Shown piece by piece: positions 25,275 through 35,499 of a stretch of 64,000 nt of DNA. Origin of the DNA: Sphingomonas sp. PP-CE-3G-477. GTDB lineage: Bacteria; Pseudomonadota; Alphaproteobacteria; Sphingomonadales; Sphingomonadaceae. Positions within the stretch are counted from its first letter, which is position 1. Every line of letters begins with the position of its first letter. The stretch lies in the NCBI RefSeq assembly GCF_003050745.1, contig NZ_QAOF01000003.1:372001-436000 (forward strand). The letters run 5' to 3'. The notes under the pieces are model-generated. The model ran no database searches. It was not told the origin of the DNA and was given only the letters and a program-made list of their open reading frames with translations. Made by a program: the position numbers and the translations under genes.

Positions 25275-25670
25275 ATGTTCGCCTTTCTGCTCGTCATCCA
25301 CGCGATCATCGCGGCCGCCCTCGTCACGGTGATCCTTATGCAGCGCTCGGAAGGCGGCGGTCTGGGTATGGGCGGCAGTCCGTCGGGCCTGATGTCGGCG
25401 CGCGGCGCGGCCGATTTCCTGACCCGCGCGACCGGCGTTCTCGCGACGATGTTCGTGCTGTTCTCGATCCTGCTCGCAGTCCTTGCGGCGAATCACCGGA
25501 CGACCACGATCGATACGTCGCTAGCGCGCACCCCGGCGGCGGCAACGGCCGTTCCGACCGCGCAGCCGAAGGGTGACGCGGCACCGTTCGCCGGTGGCGC
25601 CGAGAATGCCGGTGTACCAGCCGGCACGACCAAGCCGGCCGACAACGGCGTGGTCCCGCTAGCCAACTAA
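25275..25670 (+). CDS. secG: Preprotein translocase subunit SecG
   Basis: The 131-aa membrane protein has two transmembrane segments (residues 2-21 and about 52-71) joined by the SecG loop QRSEGGGLGMGGSPSGLMSARGAADFLTR. An Ala/Pro/Thr-rich C-terminal tail of about 55 residues extends beyond the E. coli protein, as in other alphaproteobacteria. It is divergent from marR and lies upstream of pyrG. Confidence 0.95.
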   Translation: MFAFLLVIHAIIAAALVTVILMQRSEGGGLGMGGSPSGLMSARGAADFLTRATGVLATMFVLFSILLAVLAANHRTTTIDTSLARTPAAATAVPTAQPKGDAAPFAGGAENAGVPAGTTKPADNGVVPLAN

Positions 25671-25755
25671 ATACTCCATTCGCCGATAAAAGGCCCCTGC
25701 GTGATCCGCGGGGCTCTTGTCGTTCGTCCCCAACACACGCTACGAGACTCTTCCC

Positions 25756-27390
25756 ATGGCTCGGTACATTTTCATCACCGGGGGCGTGGTTTCGTCGCTC
25801 GGTAAAGGTCTCATGGCGGCATCGCTTGCCGCTCTCCTTCAGGCACGCGGGTACACCGTCAGGATTCGGAAGTTCGATCCGTATCTTAACGTCGATCCCG
25901 GCACGATGTCGCCGTATCAGCACGGCGAGGTCTACGTCACCGACGACGGCGCCGAGACCGATCTCGACCTCGGCCATTACGAGCGCTTCACCGGCGTTCC
26001 CTCGCGCCAGTCGGACAATGTGACGAGCGGTCGCATCTATCAGCAGATCATCACGCGTGAACGTCGCGGCGATTACCTTGGCGCGACCGTGCAGGTCATC
26101 CCGCACGTCACCGACGCGATCAAGGCGTTCGCGCGTGCCGAGACCGACGATATCGACTTCGTCCTCTGCGAGATCGGCGGCACCGTCGGCGATATCGAAT
26201 CACTCCCGTTCATCGAGGCGATTCGCCAGCTCAAGAACGAGGAAGGTCGCGGCAACGCGATCAGCATCCACGTGACCTTGGTGCCGTACATCGCCGCCGC
26301 CGGCGAGCTGAAGACCAAGCCGACTCAGCATTCGGTCCGCGAACTCGCCGCACTCGGCGTGCAGCCTGACGTGCTGGTGTGCCGCTGCGAACATCCGCTG
26401 CCGCCGTCGGAGCGCGCCAAGATCGCGCTGTTCTGCAACGTTCCCGCCAGCGCGGTCATTCCCGCGCTCGACGCGAAGAGCATCTACGCGGTGCCGCTCC
26501 AGTATCACGGCGAAGGCCTCGACATCGAAGTGCTCCGCGCGTTCGGGATCGAGCCCGCCGACGCGCCCGATCTGTCGCGCTGGACCGAGATCATGGACCG
26601 CCTGACCAATCCGCAAGGCGAAGTCACGATCGGCGTGGTCGGCAAATATGTCGGGCTTCAGGACGCGTACAAGTCGCTCAACGAGGCGCTGGTCCACGGC
26701 GGCATCGCGAATCGCGTGAAGGTCAACGTCCGCTGGATCGACGCGGAGCTGTTCGAGAACGCCGAGAGCGACATCGCCGGCCAGCTCGAGCCGTGCGACG
26801 CGATCCTCGTCCCCGGCGCGTTCGGCGAGCGTGGCGCGGAGGGCAAGATCGCCTCCGTCAAATTCGCGCGTGAGCGGAAAATTCCGTATTTCGGGATCTG
26901 CTTCGGGATGCAGATGGCCTGCGTCGAGGGCGCGCGCGATCTCGCCGGCATCCCCAATGCGTCGTCGACCGAGTTCGGCCCGACCGACGAACCGGTGGTC
27001 GGCATGATCACCGAATGGATGGGCCGCGAAGGGCTCGAAACGCGTGCGGCCGAAGGCGACATGGGCGGCACGATGCGGCTCGGCGCGTATGACGCGAAGC
27101 TCGACGGCAACAGCGTCGTGGCGTCGATCTACGGCGGGACCGAGATTTCGGAGCGTCATCGTCATCGCTACGAGGTCAACACCGGCTACAAGGAGGCCTT
27201 GGAACAAGGCGGCCTCGTCTTCTCTGGCATGTCCCCGGACGGCACGCTGCCAGAGATCGTCGAACGCCCCGACCACCCCTGGTTCGTCGGCGTCCAGTTC
27301 CACCCCGAACTGAAGTCGAAGCCGTTCGACCCGCATCCGCTGTTCGCAAGCTTCATCGAAGCCGCGGTCAAGCAGAGTCGCTTGGTCTAA
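25756..27390 (+). CDS. pyrG: CTP synthase
   Basis: The 544-aa enzyme aminates UTP to CTP. Start at [19 protein letters not shown] (25756), the canonical amidoligase N-terminus with its P-loop. The C-terminal glutamine amidotransferase has the nucleophile elbow [12 protein letters not shown] and the partner [10 protein letters not shown]. The earlier in-frame ATG at 25717 would add 13 residues from the leader and was rejected. A possible hairpin (ggcccctgcg / ccgcggggct) lies between secG and pyrG. Confidence 0.97.
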   Translation: MARYIFITGGVVSSLGKGLMAASLAALLQARGYTVRIRKFDPYLNVDPGTMSPYQHGEVYVTDDGAETDLDLGHYERFTGVPSRQSDNVTSGRIYQQIITRERRGDYLGATVQVIPHVTDAIKAFARAETDDIDFVLCEIGGTVGDIESLPFIEAIRQLKNEEGRGNAISIHVTLVPYIAAAGELKTKPTQHSVRELAALGVQPDVLVCRCEHPLPPSERAKIALFCNVPASAVIPALDAKSIYAVPLQYHGEGLDIEVLRAFGIEPADAPDLSRWTEIMDRLTNPQGEVTIGVVGKYVGLQDAYKSLNEALVHGGIANRVKVNVRWIDAELFENAESDIAGQLEPCDAILVPGAFGERGAEGKIASVKFARERKIPYFGICFGMQMACVEGARDLAGIPNASSTEFGPTDEPVVGMITEWMGREGLETRAAEGDMGGTMRLGAYDAKLDGNSVVASIYGGTEISERHRHRYEVNTGYKEALEQGGLVFSGMSPDGTLPEIVERPDHPWFVGVQFHPELKSKPFDPHPLFASFIEAAVKQSRLV

Positions 27391-27688
27391 TTACCTCGCA
27401 ATCCTCCCCCTGGCGGGGGAGGATCAGATCGAGCGCCAGAGTAGCTGGCAATTCGCCCGAGCCGGGCTCGTTCCTGCGTCCACGACCCCGCACAACCGAA
27501 AGCCGTGAGTTCGCGGAACCGTGGACCCCGGAACCAGTCCGGGGTGAAGGATCACTCTTGGCATCGTCCAGCCAAAACCTGAACCGCGAGCGCCGCGAAG
27601 CCCGGCTTTCTTCCCCCCAAGACAAGCCCGCATTGAACATCCCCCGAATTACTAGACTTTACGCGCAAAGGTTCAGGGGAAAAGATTC
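27391..27688. other. Non-coding gap with repeat fragments
   Basis: The gap between pyrG and the receptor gene holds a perfect small hairpin (cctccccc tggc gggggagg at 27403-27422) of the family-4 type and a second hairpin near 27522-27543 (ccccgg aaccagt ccgggg). Beyond these I see nothing that looks like a gene. Confidence 0.6.
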
Positions 27689-30166
27689 ATGTCGCTTACG
27701 CTTGCGCTGCTGCTGGCCGGTCAGGTCGCCACCGTTTCAACACCGTCCGACCAGTCGACCGTTCCGCAGGCGCCCGCTGACGACCAGGCGAGCGGACAGG
27801 CCAGTGGCCGCCTCGGCAACCAGCAGCAGGGCGGAGGCGGCGATATCGTCGTTACCGCACGCCGCCGCGCCGAGACGATCCAGACCGTCCCCATCGCGAT
27901 GTCGGTAATCGGCGGCACCGCGCTCGCCGAGACCGGCGCGTACAACGTCAGCCGCCTGACGCAACTTCAGCCGACGCTGCAATTCTATTCGACCAACCCG
28001 CGCAACTCCGCCGCGAACATCCGCGGGCTGGGCGCGCCGTTCGGCCTGACCAACGATGGGATCGAGCAGGGCGTCGGCATCTATGTCGACCAGGTTTATT
28101 ACAGCCGGATCGCCTCGGCGACGTTCGACTTCACCGATACCGAGCGGATCGAAGTCCTCCGCGGACCGCAGGGCACGCTCTACGGCAAGAACACCACGGC
28201 CGGCGCGATCAACATCACGACCCGCAAGCCCAGCTTCACGCCCGAGGCACGGATCGAACTGACCACGGGCAACTATCAGTTCATCCAGGCCAAGGCCTCG
28301 GTGTCCGGCCCATTGATACCCGACAAGCTGGCGATCCGGCTGTCGGCTGCAATTACAGAGCGCGACGGCACGATCCACAACGTCGCGACCGGCAAGGATC
28401 TCAACGCGCAGGACAATAAGAGCATCCGCGGTCAGCTCTACTGGAAGCCGACCGATACGCTCGATCTCGCCTTGTCGGGCGACTACGGCCAGCAGAACCC
28501 GAATTGCTGCGTGCAATATTACGCGCGCACCGGCGCGACACAGCGGCCGCTTACCCGGCAATATGCCGCACTCGCCGCCGCGCAGGGCTATGTCGTGCCG
28601 TCGACCAACGCGTTCGACCGGGTGACCGACGTCGATACGCCGTTGCGCGCGAAGCAGGAACTGGGCGGCGTGTCGCTGCTCGGCAATCTGGATTTGGGCG
28701 CGTCGACGATCACCTCGGTCAGCGCATGGCGGTTCTGGAACTGGGATCCGTCGAACGATCGCGATTTCATCGGCCTGCCGATCACTACCGTCTCCGCCAA
28801 TCCGTCGCAGCAGACCCAGTATAGCCAGGAGCTGCGGATCGCGTCGAACGGCAAGCACACGCTAGATTATGTGCTCGGCGCGTTCTATTTCTACCAGACG
28901 ATCGATACGCAGGGCCTTCAGGTGCAGGGACCGGCGGCGAGCCGCTTCCTGCTCAATCCTGGCGCCAGCGTAGCGCCTGGTGCCAGCGGCTGCGCAACCG
29001 CCACGACGGCAGCCTGCAACCCGGCAGCGTTGAACGGGCTGACCTCGCGCAACACGATCGGCTTCACCAACACCAGTGCGGCGCTGTTCGGCAAGTTGAC
29101 TTGGAACGTCAGCGACCGGTTCCAGATCTCGCCCGGCCTGCGTTTGAACTACGACAAGAAGAAGGGCGACTATGTCTCGGTCGTCACCAACGGCACAGGC
29201 ACCGCGCTGACCGCGGATCAGCGCGGGGTGCTTGCGCCGCAGAGTTACCAGCCCGATTTCAACAATTGGAACCTGTCGGGGGATATCACGGCCGCCTACA
29301 CCGTGACGTCCGACATCCACGCCTATGCGACCTATGCGCGCAGCTACAAGTCGGGCGGCATCAACCTGTCGGGCCTGCCACTCGATGGCAGCAACAATCC
29401 GATCCTGTCGGCCGCCACGGTGAAGCCCGAAAAGGTGAACCACTTCGAATTGGGGCTGAAGACCCAGTTCCTAAACCGCCGGGTCACCCTGAATCTGGCC
29501 GGCTTCTGGACCGAGATCAGCGATTACCAGGCGACCGTCACCAACGGCCAGCTCGGCGTGTTGCGCGGCTATCTCGCCAATGCCGGCAAGGTTCGGACTC
29601 GCGGTCTCGAATTCGACTCGGCGTTCCGTCCCACCGATCGGTTCAGTTTCTACGCGAACGGCGCGTATACCGACGCGAAATACGTCAAGTTCGTCGATGC
29701 GCCGTGCCCGCCCGAACTGTCCGGCGGCACCACCGCGACCGCCGGCCAGACGCCGAGCGCAGCCGGTACGGCCGGCGGGATCAGCCCGCAGAATTGCGAT
29801 ATCTCCGGCCAGCGCCTGCCCGGCGTGTCGAAATGGGCGTTCTCCTACGGTGCGGAATACGACCTGCCGGCGACGATCGGCGGGCTCGATGGCCAAGTCT
29901 ATCTCGGCTATGATGGCAGCTATCGGTCGACCTTCTCGTCCAATCCGTCGCGCTCGGCCTATACCGATATCAACGGCTACGCGCTCAGCAACTTCCGCCT
30001 CGGGTTCAAGGCAAAGGACAGCTGGAACGTGTTCGGCTGGCTCCGCAACGCGTTCGACGAGAAGTATTACGAGGTGCTTGCGCTCCAGTCGGGCAGCACG
30101 GGCCTCGTCGTCGGTCAGCCCGGTGATCCGCGCACCTATGGCCTGACCGTCTCGCGGTCGTTCTAA
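27689..30166 (+). CDS. TonB-dependent outer-membrane receptor
   Basis: The 825-aa receptor has an N-terminal export signal, a TonB box (DIVVTARRR, about residues 52-60) and a plug domain with ANIRGLGAPF, IYVDQVYYSR and IEVLRGPQGTLYGKNTTAGAINITTRKP. A 22-strand-type barrel follows, ending LTVSRSF with the usual C-terminal Phe. The substrate cannot be read from sequence. No transporter, sigma or FecR gene lies next to it. A perfect 14-bp inverted repeat lies 77 bp after the stop. Confidence 0.92.
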   Translation: MSLTLALLLAGQVATVSTPSDQSTVPQAPADDQASGQASGRLGNQQQGGGGDIVVTARRRAETIQTVPIAMSVIGGTALAETGAYNVSRLTQLQPTLQFYSTNPRNSAANIRGLGAPFGLTNDGIEQGVGIYVDQVYYSRIASATFDFTDTERIEVLRGPQGTLYGKNTTAGAINITTRKPSFTPEARIELTTGNYQFIQAKASVSGPLIPDKLAIRLSAAITERDGTIHNVATGKDLNAQDNKSIRGQLYWKPTDTLDLALSGDYGQQNPNCCVQYYARTGATQRPLTRQYAALAAAQGYVVPSTNAFDRVTDVDTPLRAKQELGGVSLLGNLDLGASTITSVSAWRFWNWDPSNDRDFIGLPITTVSANPSQQTQYSQELRIASNGKHTLDYVLGAFYFYQTIDTQGLQVQGPAASRFLLNPGASVAPGASGCATATTAACNPAALNGLTSRNTIGFTNTSAALFGKLTWNVSDRFQISPGLRLNYDKKKGDYVSVVTNGTGTALTADQRGVLAPQSYQPDFNNWNLSGDITAAYTVTSDIHAYATYARSYKSGGINLSGLPLDGSNNPILSAATVKPEKVNHFELGLKTQFLNRRVTLNLAGFWTEISDYQATVTNGQLGVLRGYLANAGKVRTRGLEFDSAFRPTDRFSFYANGAYTDAKYVKFVDAPCPPELSGGTTATAGQTPSAAGTAGGISPQNCDISGQRLPGVSKWAFSYGAEYDLPATIGGLDGQVYLGYDGSYRSTFSSNPSRSAYTDINGYALSNFRLGFKAKDSWNVFGWLRNAFDEKYYEVLALQSGSTGLVVGQPGDPRTYGLTVSRSF

Positions 30167-30243
30167 GCATTACTTGCGGGGCGTCACCCTCCTTGGTCGT
30201 CACGGGGCGTTCAGGTTTAACGTCCTATACGACGGAATACGAT

Positions 30244-30285
30244 CCGGAGAGACATCGCAGTCGGAAGCTCCCGATGTCTCTCCGG
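30244..30285. repeat. Perfect 14-bp inverted repeat after the receptor gene
   Basis: ccggagagacatcg (30244-30257) and cgatgtctctccgg (30272-30285) are separated by 14 bp. There is no T-run, so this is not a classical intrinsic terminator. It might be a factor-dependent end, an RNA stability hairpin or an operator for the downstream membrane-protein gene. Confidence 0.7.
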
Positions 30286-30424
30286 TTCGGAGCGATCGAC
30301 GGCCCTAAGCTGTATCGACGCGCGTCCGGCGCCATCCCCTTGCACGCAGCCCCCTCGAAGCGCAGTCTGTTGATCTAAAGCAATCGACCCAGGCCAATCT
30401 GGCTCGACCAACAAGGGTGGCGGC

Positions 30425-30858
30425 ATGTTCTTCGTACGACAGGGGCCCTTGTGGTTCCGGCTGACCACGGGCGCCCTTGTCGCCTGGGCGCTCATCGGTT
30501 GTTTCATGTGCCTGCAACAGGTGCGGCTCGGTGCCGACGCCATGGGGAGGGCGAGTGCCTATGACCGGGCGCTCTACGCGGCATTGCCCAGCTGGTACGA
30601 TCCGCTGTTCGCCGTCGCGGTACTGGCCGGGCTGGTTGGCGCTGTGCTGCTGTTCATGCGCCGTGCCAGCGCCCGTCCGTTCCTGATCGCATCGCTGGGT
30701 GCCACGATCGTGCAGTTCGGCTGGCTGCTCGCGTCGACCGACATCGTCGCGCGCAAGGGTGCCAGCGAGACGCTCGGTTTCCCCTTGGTCATCGTCCGAT
30801 CGCTGTATTCACGCTGTGGCTCGTCGGCCATGCCCGGCACAAGGGCTGGGCGGTTTGA
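30425..30858 (+). pseudogene. Frameshifted four-helix membrane protein
   Basis: The frame from ATG 30425 encodes transmembrane helices (about 12-30, 60-77 and 88-106) and reads well to GFPLVIV. It then loses hydrophobicity and would run on antisense-like across panB. From 30799 the next frame gives IAVFTLWLVGHARHKGWAV and a stop at 30856-30858, a natural last helix and tail. One base appears missing near 30796-30798. With that base restored the protein is about 144 aa with four helices. Either a real inactivating deletion or a sequencing error explains it. The function of the family is unknown to me. Confidence 0.75.
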
Positions 30859-30914
30859 ACCGGGCAAGGCTGCGAAGACTGGGCGAGCCGGGGGTCGCGC
30901 GCTAGAACACGCGC

Positions 30915-31775
30915 ATGTCCACGACCTATACCCTCGACACCGCGACGAGTCGCGCCAACCCGACGCCCGCGCCGCTCAAGCGCCTGACGATCCCCGCGAT
31001 CCGCCGCCAGAAGGGCAAGACGCCGCTCGTCATGCTCACCGCCTACACCGTGAGGGCGGCGCAACTGCTCGATCCGCACTGCGACATGCTGCTGGTCGGC
31101 GACAGCCTCGGGCAGGTGATCTACGGCCTGCCATCGACCGTACCCGTCACGCTGGAAATGATGGCAGCGCACGGCGCCGCGGTGGTGCGGGGCAGCTATC
31201 ACGCCGTCGTCGTGATCGACATGCCGTTCGGCAGCTACGAAGCCTCGCCCGAAAAGGCGTTCGAGAGTGCGGCGTTCCTGCTCAAGCAGACCGGCGCAGC
31301 GGCGGTGAAGCTCGAGGGCGGCACCGCGATGGCGTCGACCGTCAAGTTCCTGACAGAGCGCGGCATTCCGGTGATGGGCCATGTCGGCCTGACTCCACAG
31401 GCGGTCAATGTCCTCGGCGGCTACGGCGCTCGCGGTCGAACGCCAGAGGAGGCGGCCAAGATCGTCGCCGACGCGCAGAGCATCGCTGAGGCTGGCGCGT
31501 TCTCACTGGTGATCGAAGGCGTGATCGAGCCAATCGCGATCGAGATCACCAACTCGATCGCCTGCCCGACAATCGGCATCGGTGCATCGGCGCAGTGCGA
31601 CGGACAGGTGCTGGTGACCGAGGACATGCTAGGGATGTTCGACCGGACCGCGAAGTTCGTGAAGCGGTTCGCCGACATCGCCGACACGATTGCCTCCGCG
31701 ACGCAGACCTATGCGGACGACGTCCGATCGCGCGCGTTTCCCGGCGCGGAGCAGGTCTACGCGCCCAAGGATTGA
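30915..31775 (+). CDS. panB: 3-methyl-2-oxobutanoate hydroxymethyltransferase
   Basis: The 286-aa TIM-barrel enzyme makes ketopantoate from 2-oxoisovalerate, the first committed step to pantothenate and CoA. The motifs are [27 protein letters not shown] (Mg-binding Asp), [19 protein letters not shown] and [17 protein letters not shown], all in order. An N-terminal extension of about 25 residues precedes the conserved region. It lies 56 bp after the frameshifted gene. Confidence 0.95.
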   Translation: MSTTYTLDTATSRANPTPAPLKRLTIPAIRRQKGKTPLVMLTAYTVRAAQLLDPHCDMLLVGDSLGQVIYGLPSTVPVTLEMMAAHGAAVVRGSYHAVVVIDMPFGSYEASPEKAFESAAFLLKQTGAAAVKLEGGTAMASTVKFLTERGIPVMGHVGLTPQAVNVLGGYGARGRTPEEAAKIVADAQSIAEAGAFSLVIEGVIEPIAIEITNSIACPTIGIGASAQCDGQVLVTEDMLGMFDRTAKFVKRFADIADTIASATQTYADDVRSRAFPGAEQVYAPKD

Positions 31776-31847
31776 TCCGCTTCCGTTTCGGTTCCGGCGC
31801 GGCTAAGGTCCGCGCCGCCCACCCCCTCACTATTCCCGGAGCATTCC

Positions 31848-32588
31848 TTGGCCCTCCCGCCGAAAACCGATCAAGCATTCCTGCGTGAGGTCGACGAAGA
31901 ACTGCGACGCGATCAGCTCGCCGGGTTCTGGACGAACTGGGGCATCTGGGTCGGGGGCGCCATCGTCGCGGCACTCGCCGCACTCGCCGGTTTCCTCTAC
32001 TGGCAACATCACAATGGCGAGGCCGCAGGTGTCGAGGGCGAGCAGCTCCAGGCCGCCTACGACTCGCTCGGCGCGAATAACGCCGCAGCCGCTGCAAAGC
32101 CGCTCGCCGAACTCGCCAAGTCGAACCGCGACGGCTACCGCGCGCTCGCGCTGTTCACGCAGGCCGACGTCCTTCTCCAGAAGGACGACCTCAAGGGCGC
32201 CGCGGCCAAGCTCGGCGCCATTGCGGCGGATACGTCGCTGGCAAAGCCGTTCCGTGATCTCGCGCTGGTTCGCCAGACGTCGGCCGAGTTCGATACGCTG
32301 AAGCCGCAAGTCGTCGTCGAGCGGCTTCGTCCGCTGGCAGTGCCCGGTGGTCCGTGGCTCGGTAGCGCGGGCGAGATGGTCGCGATCTCCTATCTCCGCA
32401 TGAACCAGCGCCAGCAGGCGGGAACGCTGTTCGGCCAGATTGCGCGCGATACCGGCGTGCCCGAGACGATCCGTCAACGCGCGGTTCAGATGGCCGGCGT
32501 ACTGGGTGTGGACGCTGTTGCCAGCACGGGCGCTACTGCCAGGGTGATCACTCCGGCTGCATCAAACGAGGATACCAAGGCGCAATGA
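31848..32588 (+). CDS. YfgM-like TPR membrane protein
   Basis: The 246-aa protein starts with TTG at 31848. It has a cytoplasmic N-terminus (ALPPKTDQAFLREVDEELRRD), one transmembrane helix (about 29-50) and a periplasmic TPR-like helical domain (TPR_21 type). This layout matches YfgM, a SecYEG-associated factor in E. coli. The order yfgM-bamB-der is the same as in E. coli and supports the call. The stop overlaps the bamB start by 4 bp. Confidence 0.82.
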   Translation: MALPPKTDQAFLREVDEELRRDQLAGFWTNWGIWVGGAIVAALAALAGFLYWQHHNGEAAGVEGEQLQAAYDSLGANNAAAAAKPLAELAKSNRDGYRALALFTQADVLLQKDDLKGAAAKLGAIAADTSLAKPFRDLALVRQTSAEFDTLKPQVVVERLRPLAVPGGPWLGSAGEMVAISYLRMNQRQQAGTLFGQIARDTGVPETIRQRAVQMAGVLGVDAVASTGATARVITPAASNEDTKAQ

Positions 32589-33907
32589 TGAAGACATATC
32601 GGGTGACGGTGGCCGTTGCCGCGCTCATGGCGCTGAGCGGTTGCGGGATCTTCAAGGGCAGTGTGAAGAAGACGCCCACCGTCGGTGACCGTGTGTCGAT
32701 CCTCGTTTCCGAAAACGAGGTCGAGACGGACAAGACGATCGCCGACGTCCAGGTCCTGCTGCCGGCCCCCGCGGTCAACGACGCCTGGGCCCAACCCGGC
32801 GGCAACCCCGCCAAGTCGATGGGCCAGCTCGCGCTTGGCGAACAGCCAAAGCGCGCGTGGCAGGCTTCGATCAACGGTGGGTCGAACCGCGAGCGGCTCG
32901 GCGCCGCGCCGGTCGTCGCCGACAACAAGCTGTTCGTGACCGACGTCACCGCGACGATCCACGCATTCACCGCCGACACCGGCGCACCGTTGTGGACCGC
33001 GGGTATCACCGAGGGCAAGCTTAACAAGGCTGCGCGGTTTGGCGGCGGCGTCAGCTATGACGACGGCAAGCTCTACGCCACCGATGGCGTCGGCGATGTC
33101 GTCGCGATGAACGCCGCCGACGGCGCGATCCTGTGGCGCGCCAAGCCGGGTGCACCGCTCCGCGGTTCGCCGACTGTGGCCAACGGCGCTGTCTATGTCC
33201 TGACGCAGGACAACCAGGTCTTTTCGCTCAACCAGGCCGACGGCAAGGTGCAGTGGGTCCAGTCGGGTACGCTCGAAACGCAGGGCGTGTTCGGCGTCGC
33301 GGCCCCCGCCGTGAGCCAGGGCACCGTGGTCGCGGGCTTCTCGAGCGGCGAACTCAGCGCGTATCGTTACGAGAACGGTCGTATCCTGTGGCAGGACGCG
33401 CTCTCGCGCACCTCGGTCACCACGTCTGTGTCGAGCCTATCGGATATCGATGCGGCTCCGGTCATCGACGGCGGTCGCGTTTATGCGGTCGGGCAGGGTG
33501 GTCGCATGGTCGCGCTCGAATTGTCGACCGGTCAGCGGCTGTGGGAGCAGAACTTCGCGGGCATCTCGACGCCGTGGATCGCGGGCGAGTGGCTGTTCGT
33601 GGTGACCGACGATGCCAAGCTCGTCTGCTTGTCGCGTTCGAATGGCAAGGCCCGCTGGATCGCTCAGCTGCCGCGCTTCCAGAACGAGAAGAAGCGCAGC
33701 AACGCGATTACGTGGTTCGGCCCGATCCTGGCCGGCAACCGTCTCGTCCTGACGAACTCGCGCGGCGAGATCAATTTCGTCTCGCCGACGGACGGTACGG
33801 TGAGTTCGACCATCGAGACCAAGGCGCCGTTCTCGCTGCCGCCGATCGTGGCGAACTCGACGCTCTACACGCTCGACCAGAAGGGCAAGGTCACCGCGTA
33901 CCGGTGA
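32585..33907 (+). CDS. bamB: Outer membrane assembly lipoprotein BamB
   Basis: The 440-aa lipoprotein (lipobox ALSGC, Cys 20) carries PQQ-type beta-propeller repeats from about residue 80 onward, visible as recurrent G-x-L-Y-x-x-D and W-x-x-x-L elements (LYATDGVGDVVAMNAADGAILW, YVLTQDNQVFSLNQADGKVQW and others). BamB is a scaffold of the BAM complex that inserts beta-barrels. This fits a genome with many TonB receptors. It sits between yfgM-like and der genes. Confidence 0.92.
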   Translation: MMKTYRVTVAVAALMALSGCGIFKGSVKKTPTVGDRVSILVSENEVETDKTIADVQVLLPAPAVNDAWAQPGGNPAKSMGQLALGEQPKRAWQASINGGSNRERLGAAPVVADNKLFVTDVTATIHAFTADTGAPLWTAGITEGKLNKAARFGGGVSYDDGKLYATDGVGDVVAMNAADGAILWRAKPGAPLRGSPTVANGAVYVLTQDNQVFSLNQADGKVQWVQSGTLETQGVFGVAAPAVSQGTVVAGFSSGELSAYRYENGRILWQDALSRTSVTTSVSSLSDIDAAPVIDGGRVYAVGQGGRMVALELSTGQRLWEQNFAGISTPWIAGEWLFVVTDDAKLVCLSRSNGKARWIAQLPRFQNEKKRSNAITWFGPILAGNRLVLTNSRGEINFVSPTDGTVSSTIETKAPFSLPPIVANSTLYTLDQKGKVTAYR

Positions 33908-33910
33908 TCC

Positions 33911-34073
33911 AATACCCTCTCCCCATCGGGGATAGGGAAGGGACCCGCCGCTTGCGGTGGGAAGGGTGAGGGGGAGTGAGGCTCGGATCGCTCGCGCCAA
34001 CTGCCCATCACCCTTCCGTCGCCCAAGGCTCCTCCCTCCCTCTCCCCGAAGGGGCGAGGGACTAGGTGACCTT
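33911..34073. repeat. Gene-flanking inverted repeat (family 4)
   Basis: Left arm taccctctccccatcgggga and right arm tccctctccccgaaggggcg, with inner gggaagggtga / tcacccttcc, enclose a G-rich centre. It fills the bamB-der gap. Material of the same type is at 59-113 and 17349-17506. Confidence 0.65.
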
Positions 34074-34100
34074 TGGCGCGACACGCGCTAAGGCCCCCTC

Positions 34101-35492
34101 ATGTCCAAACTCCCCGTGGTCGCGATCGTCGGCCGCCCAAATGTCGGCAAGTCGACTCTTTTCAACCGCCTCGTCGGCAAGAAGCTCGCGCTGGTCGACG
34201 ACCGGCCCGGCGTCACGCGCGATCGCCGTGAAGGCGACGCATCGTTGATCGGGCTCGAATTCCGCATCATCGACACCGCCGGTTACGAAGACCACGACGC
34301 GCAGACGTTGCCCGGCCGCATGCGCCAGCAGACCGAAGCCGCGGTCGAACAAGCCGACGTCGCGTTGTTCCTTTTCGACGCGCGCGCCGGCATCGTGCCA
34401 CTCGACGAAGAGATCGCGCGCTGGCTCCGCACCGCCGACGTCCCCGTCATCCTCGTCGCCAACAAGGCCGAGGGCCGTGCGGGCGAAGACGGCATCCTCG
34501 AATCCTTGGCGCTCGGGTTCGGCGATCCGGTCCAGCTGTCGGCCGAGCACGGCGAAGGCCTGGGCGACCTGTTCGAAGGCCTGCTCCCACTGCTCGAAGG
34601 CAAGGAAGAGCCGCCCGAGGAACAGCCGGACAACGAATATGAAGGGCCGCTGAAGCTCGCGATCGTCGGCCGCCCGAACGCCGGCAAGTCGACGCTCGTC
34701 AACCGCATCCTTGGCGAAGACCGCATGATCACCGGCCCCGAAGCCGGCATCACCCGCGATTCGATCAGCGTCGATTACGACTGGCACCCGACCGGCGGCG
34801 AAGCGCGCAAAGTCCGCCTGATCGACACGGCAGGCATGCGCAAGCGTGCCAAGGTGCAGGACAAGCTCGAGAAGATGTCCGTCGAGGACGCGCTCCATGC
34901 GGTCGACTTCGCCGAGGTCGTCGTGCTGCTGCTTGACGCGACGCTGGGATTGGAAGCGCAGGATCTCCGCATCGCCGACAAGGTGCTGCAGGAGGGCCGC
35001 GCGCTCGTCATCGCGCTCAACAAATGGGACATCGCCGAGAGTGCGTCGTCGCTGTTCAACGGCGTCAAGCGGGCGCTTGAAGACGGCCTGAGTCAGGTCA
35101 AGGGCGTCACCGTGATGACCGTGTCGGGCGCGACCGGCAAGGGCATCGACCAGTTGCTGCAAGCGTGTTTCGACACGCGCGATGCCTGGTCGAAGCGCGT
35201 CGGCACCGGCGAACTCAACCGCTGGTTCGAGCGTGCGATCGAGGCGACCCCGCCGCCAGCGCCCGGCGGCAAGCGCATCAAGATGCGCTACGTCACGCAG
35301 GTCAAGACGCGTCCGCCCAGCTTCGTCATCTTCGGCACGCGCGTCGATCAGTTACCGGCGAGCTACGAGCGCTATCTGGTCAATTCGATGCGAAAGGACC
35401 TGGGCTTCGGCGCGGTCCCGGTGCGCCTGATGTTCCGCGCACCGAAGAATCCGTATGACGACAACGGCAGGGGCGGCGGCGGCGGCAACTAA
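34101..35492 (+). CDS. der: Ribosome-assembly GTPase Der
   Basis: The 463-aa protein has two tandem GTPase domains, with P-loops GRPNVGKSTLFNRLVG (about residues 10-25) and GRPNAGKSTLVNRILG (about 190-205), each with DTAG and NK(A/W)(E/D) motifs. A C-terminal KH-like domain follows. This double-G layout is unique to Der/EngA. A glycine-rich tail ends the protein. Confidence 0.97.
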   Translation: MSKLPVVAIVGRPNVGKSTLFNRLVGKKLALVDDRPGVTRDRREGDASLIGLEFRIIDTAGYEDHDAQTLPGRMRQQTEAAVEQADVALFLFDARAGIVPLDEEIARWLRTADVPVILVANKAEGRAGEDGILESLALGFGDPVQLSAEHGEGLGDLFEGLLPLLEGKEEPPEEQPDNEYEGPLKLAIVGRPNAGKSTLVNRILGEDRMITGPEAGITRDSISVDYDWHPTGGEARKVRLIDTAGMRKRAKVQDKLEKMSVEDALHAVDFAEVVVLLLDATLGLEAQDLRIADKVLQEGRALVIALNKWDIAESASSLFNGVKRALEDGLSQVKGVTVMTVSGATGKGIDQLLQACFDTRDAWSKRVGTGELNRWFERAIEATPPPAPGGKRIKMRYVTQVKTRPPSFVIFGTRVDQLPASYERYLVNSMRKDLGFGAVPVRLMFRAPKNPYDDNGRGGGGGN

Positions 35493-35499
35493 GGCGGTG

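Noticed and set aside
30859..31489. Continuation of the membrane protein frame over panB
   Set aside because: After GFPLVIV the sequence becomes Arg/Asp-rich with no hydrophobicity. It is explained by a frameshift and by panB in another frame.
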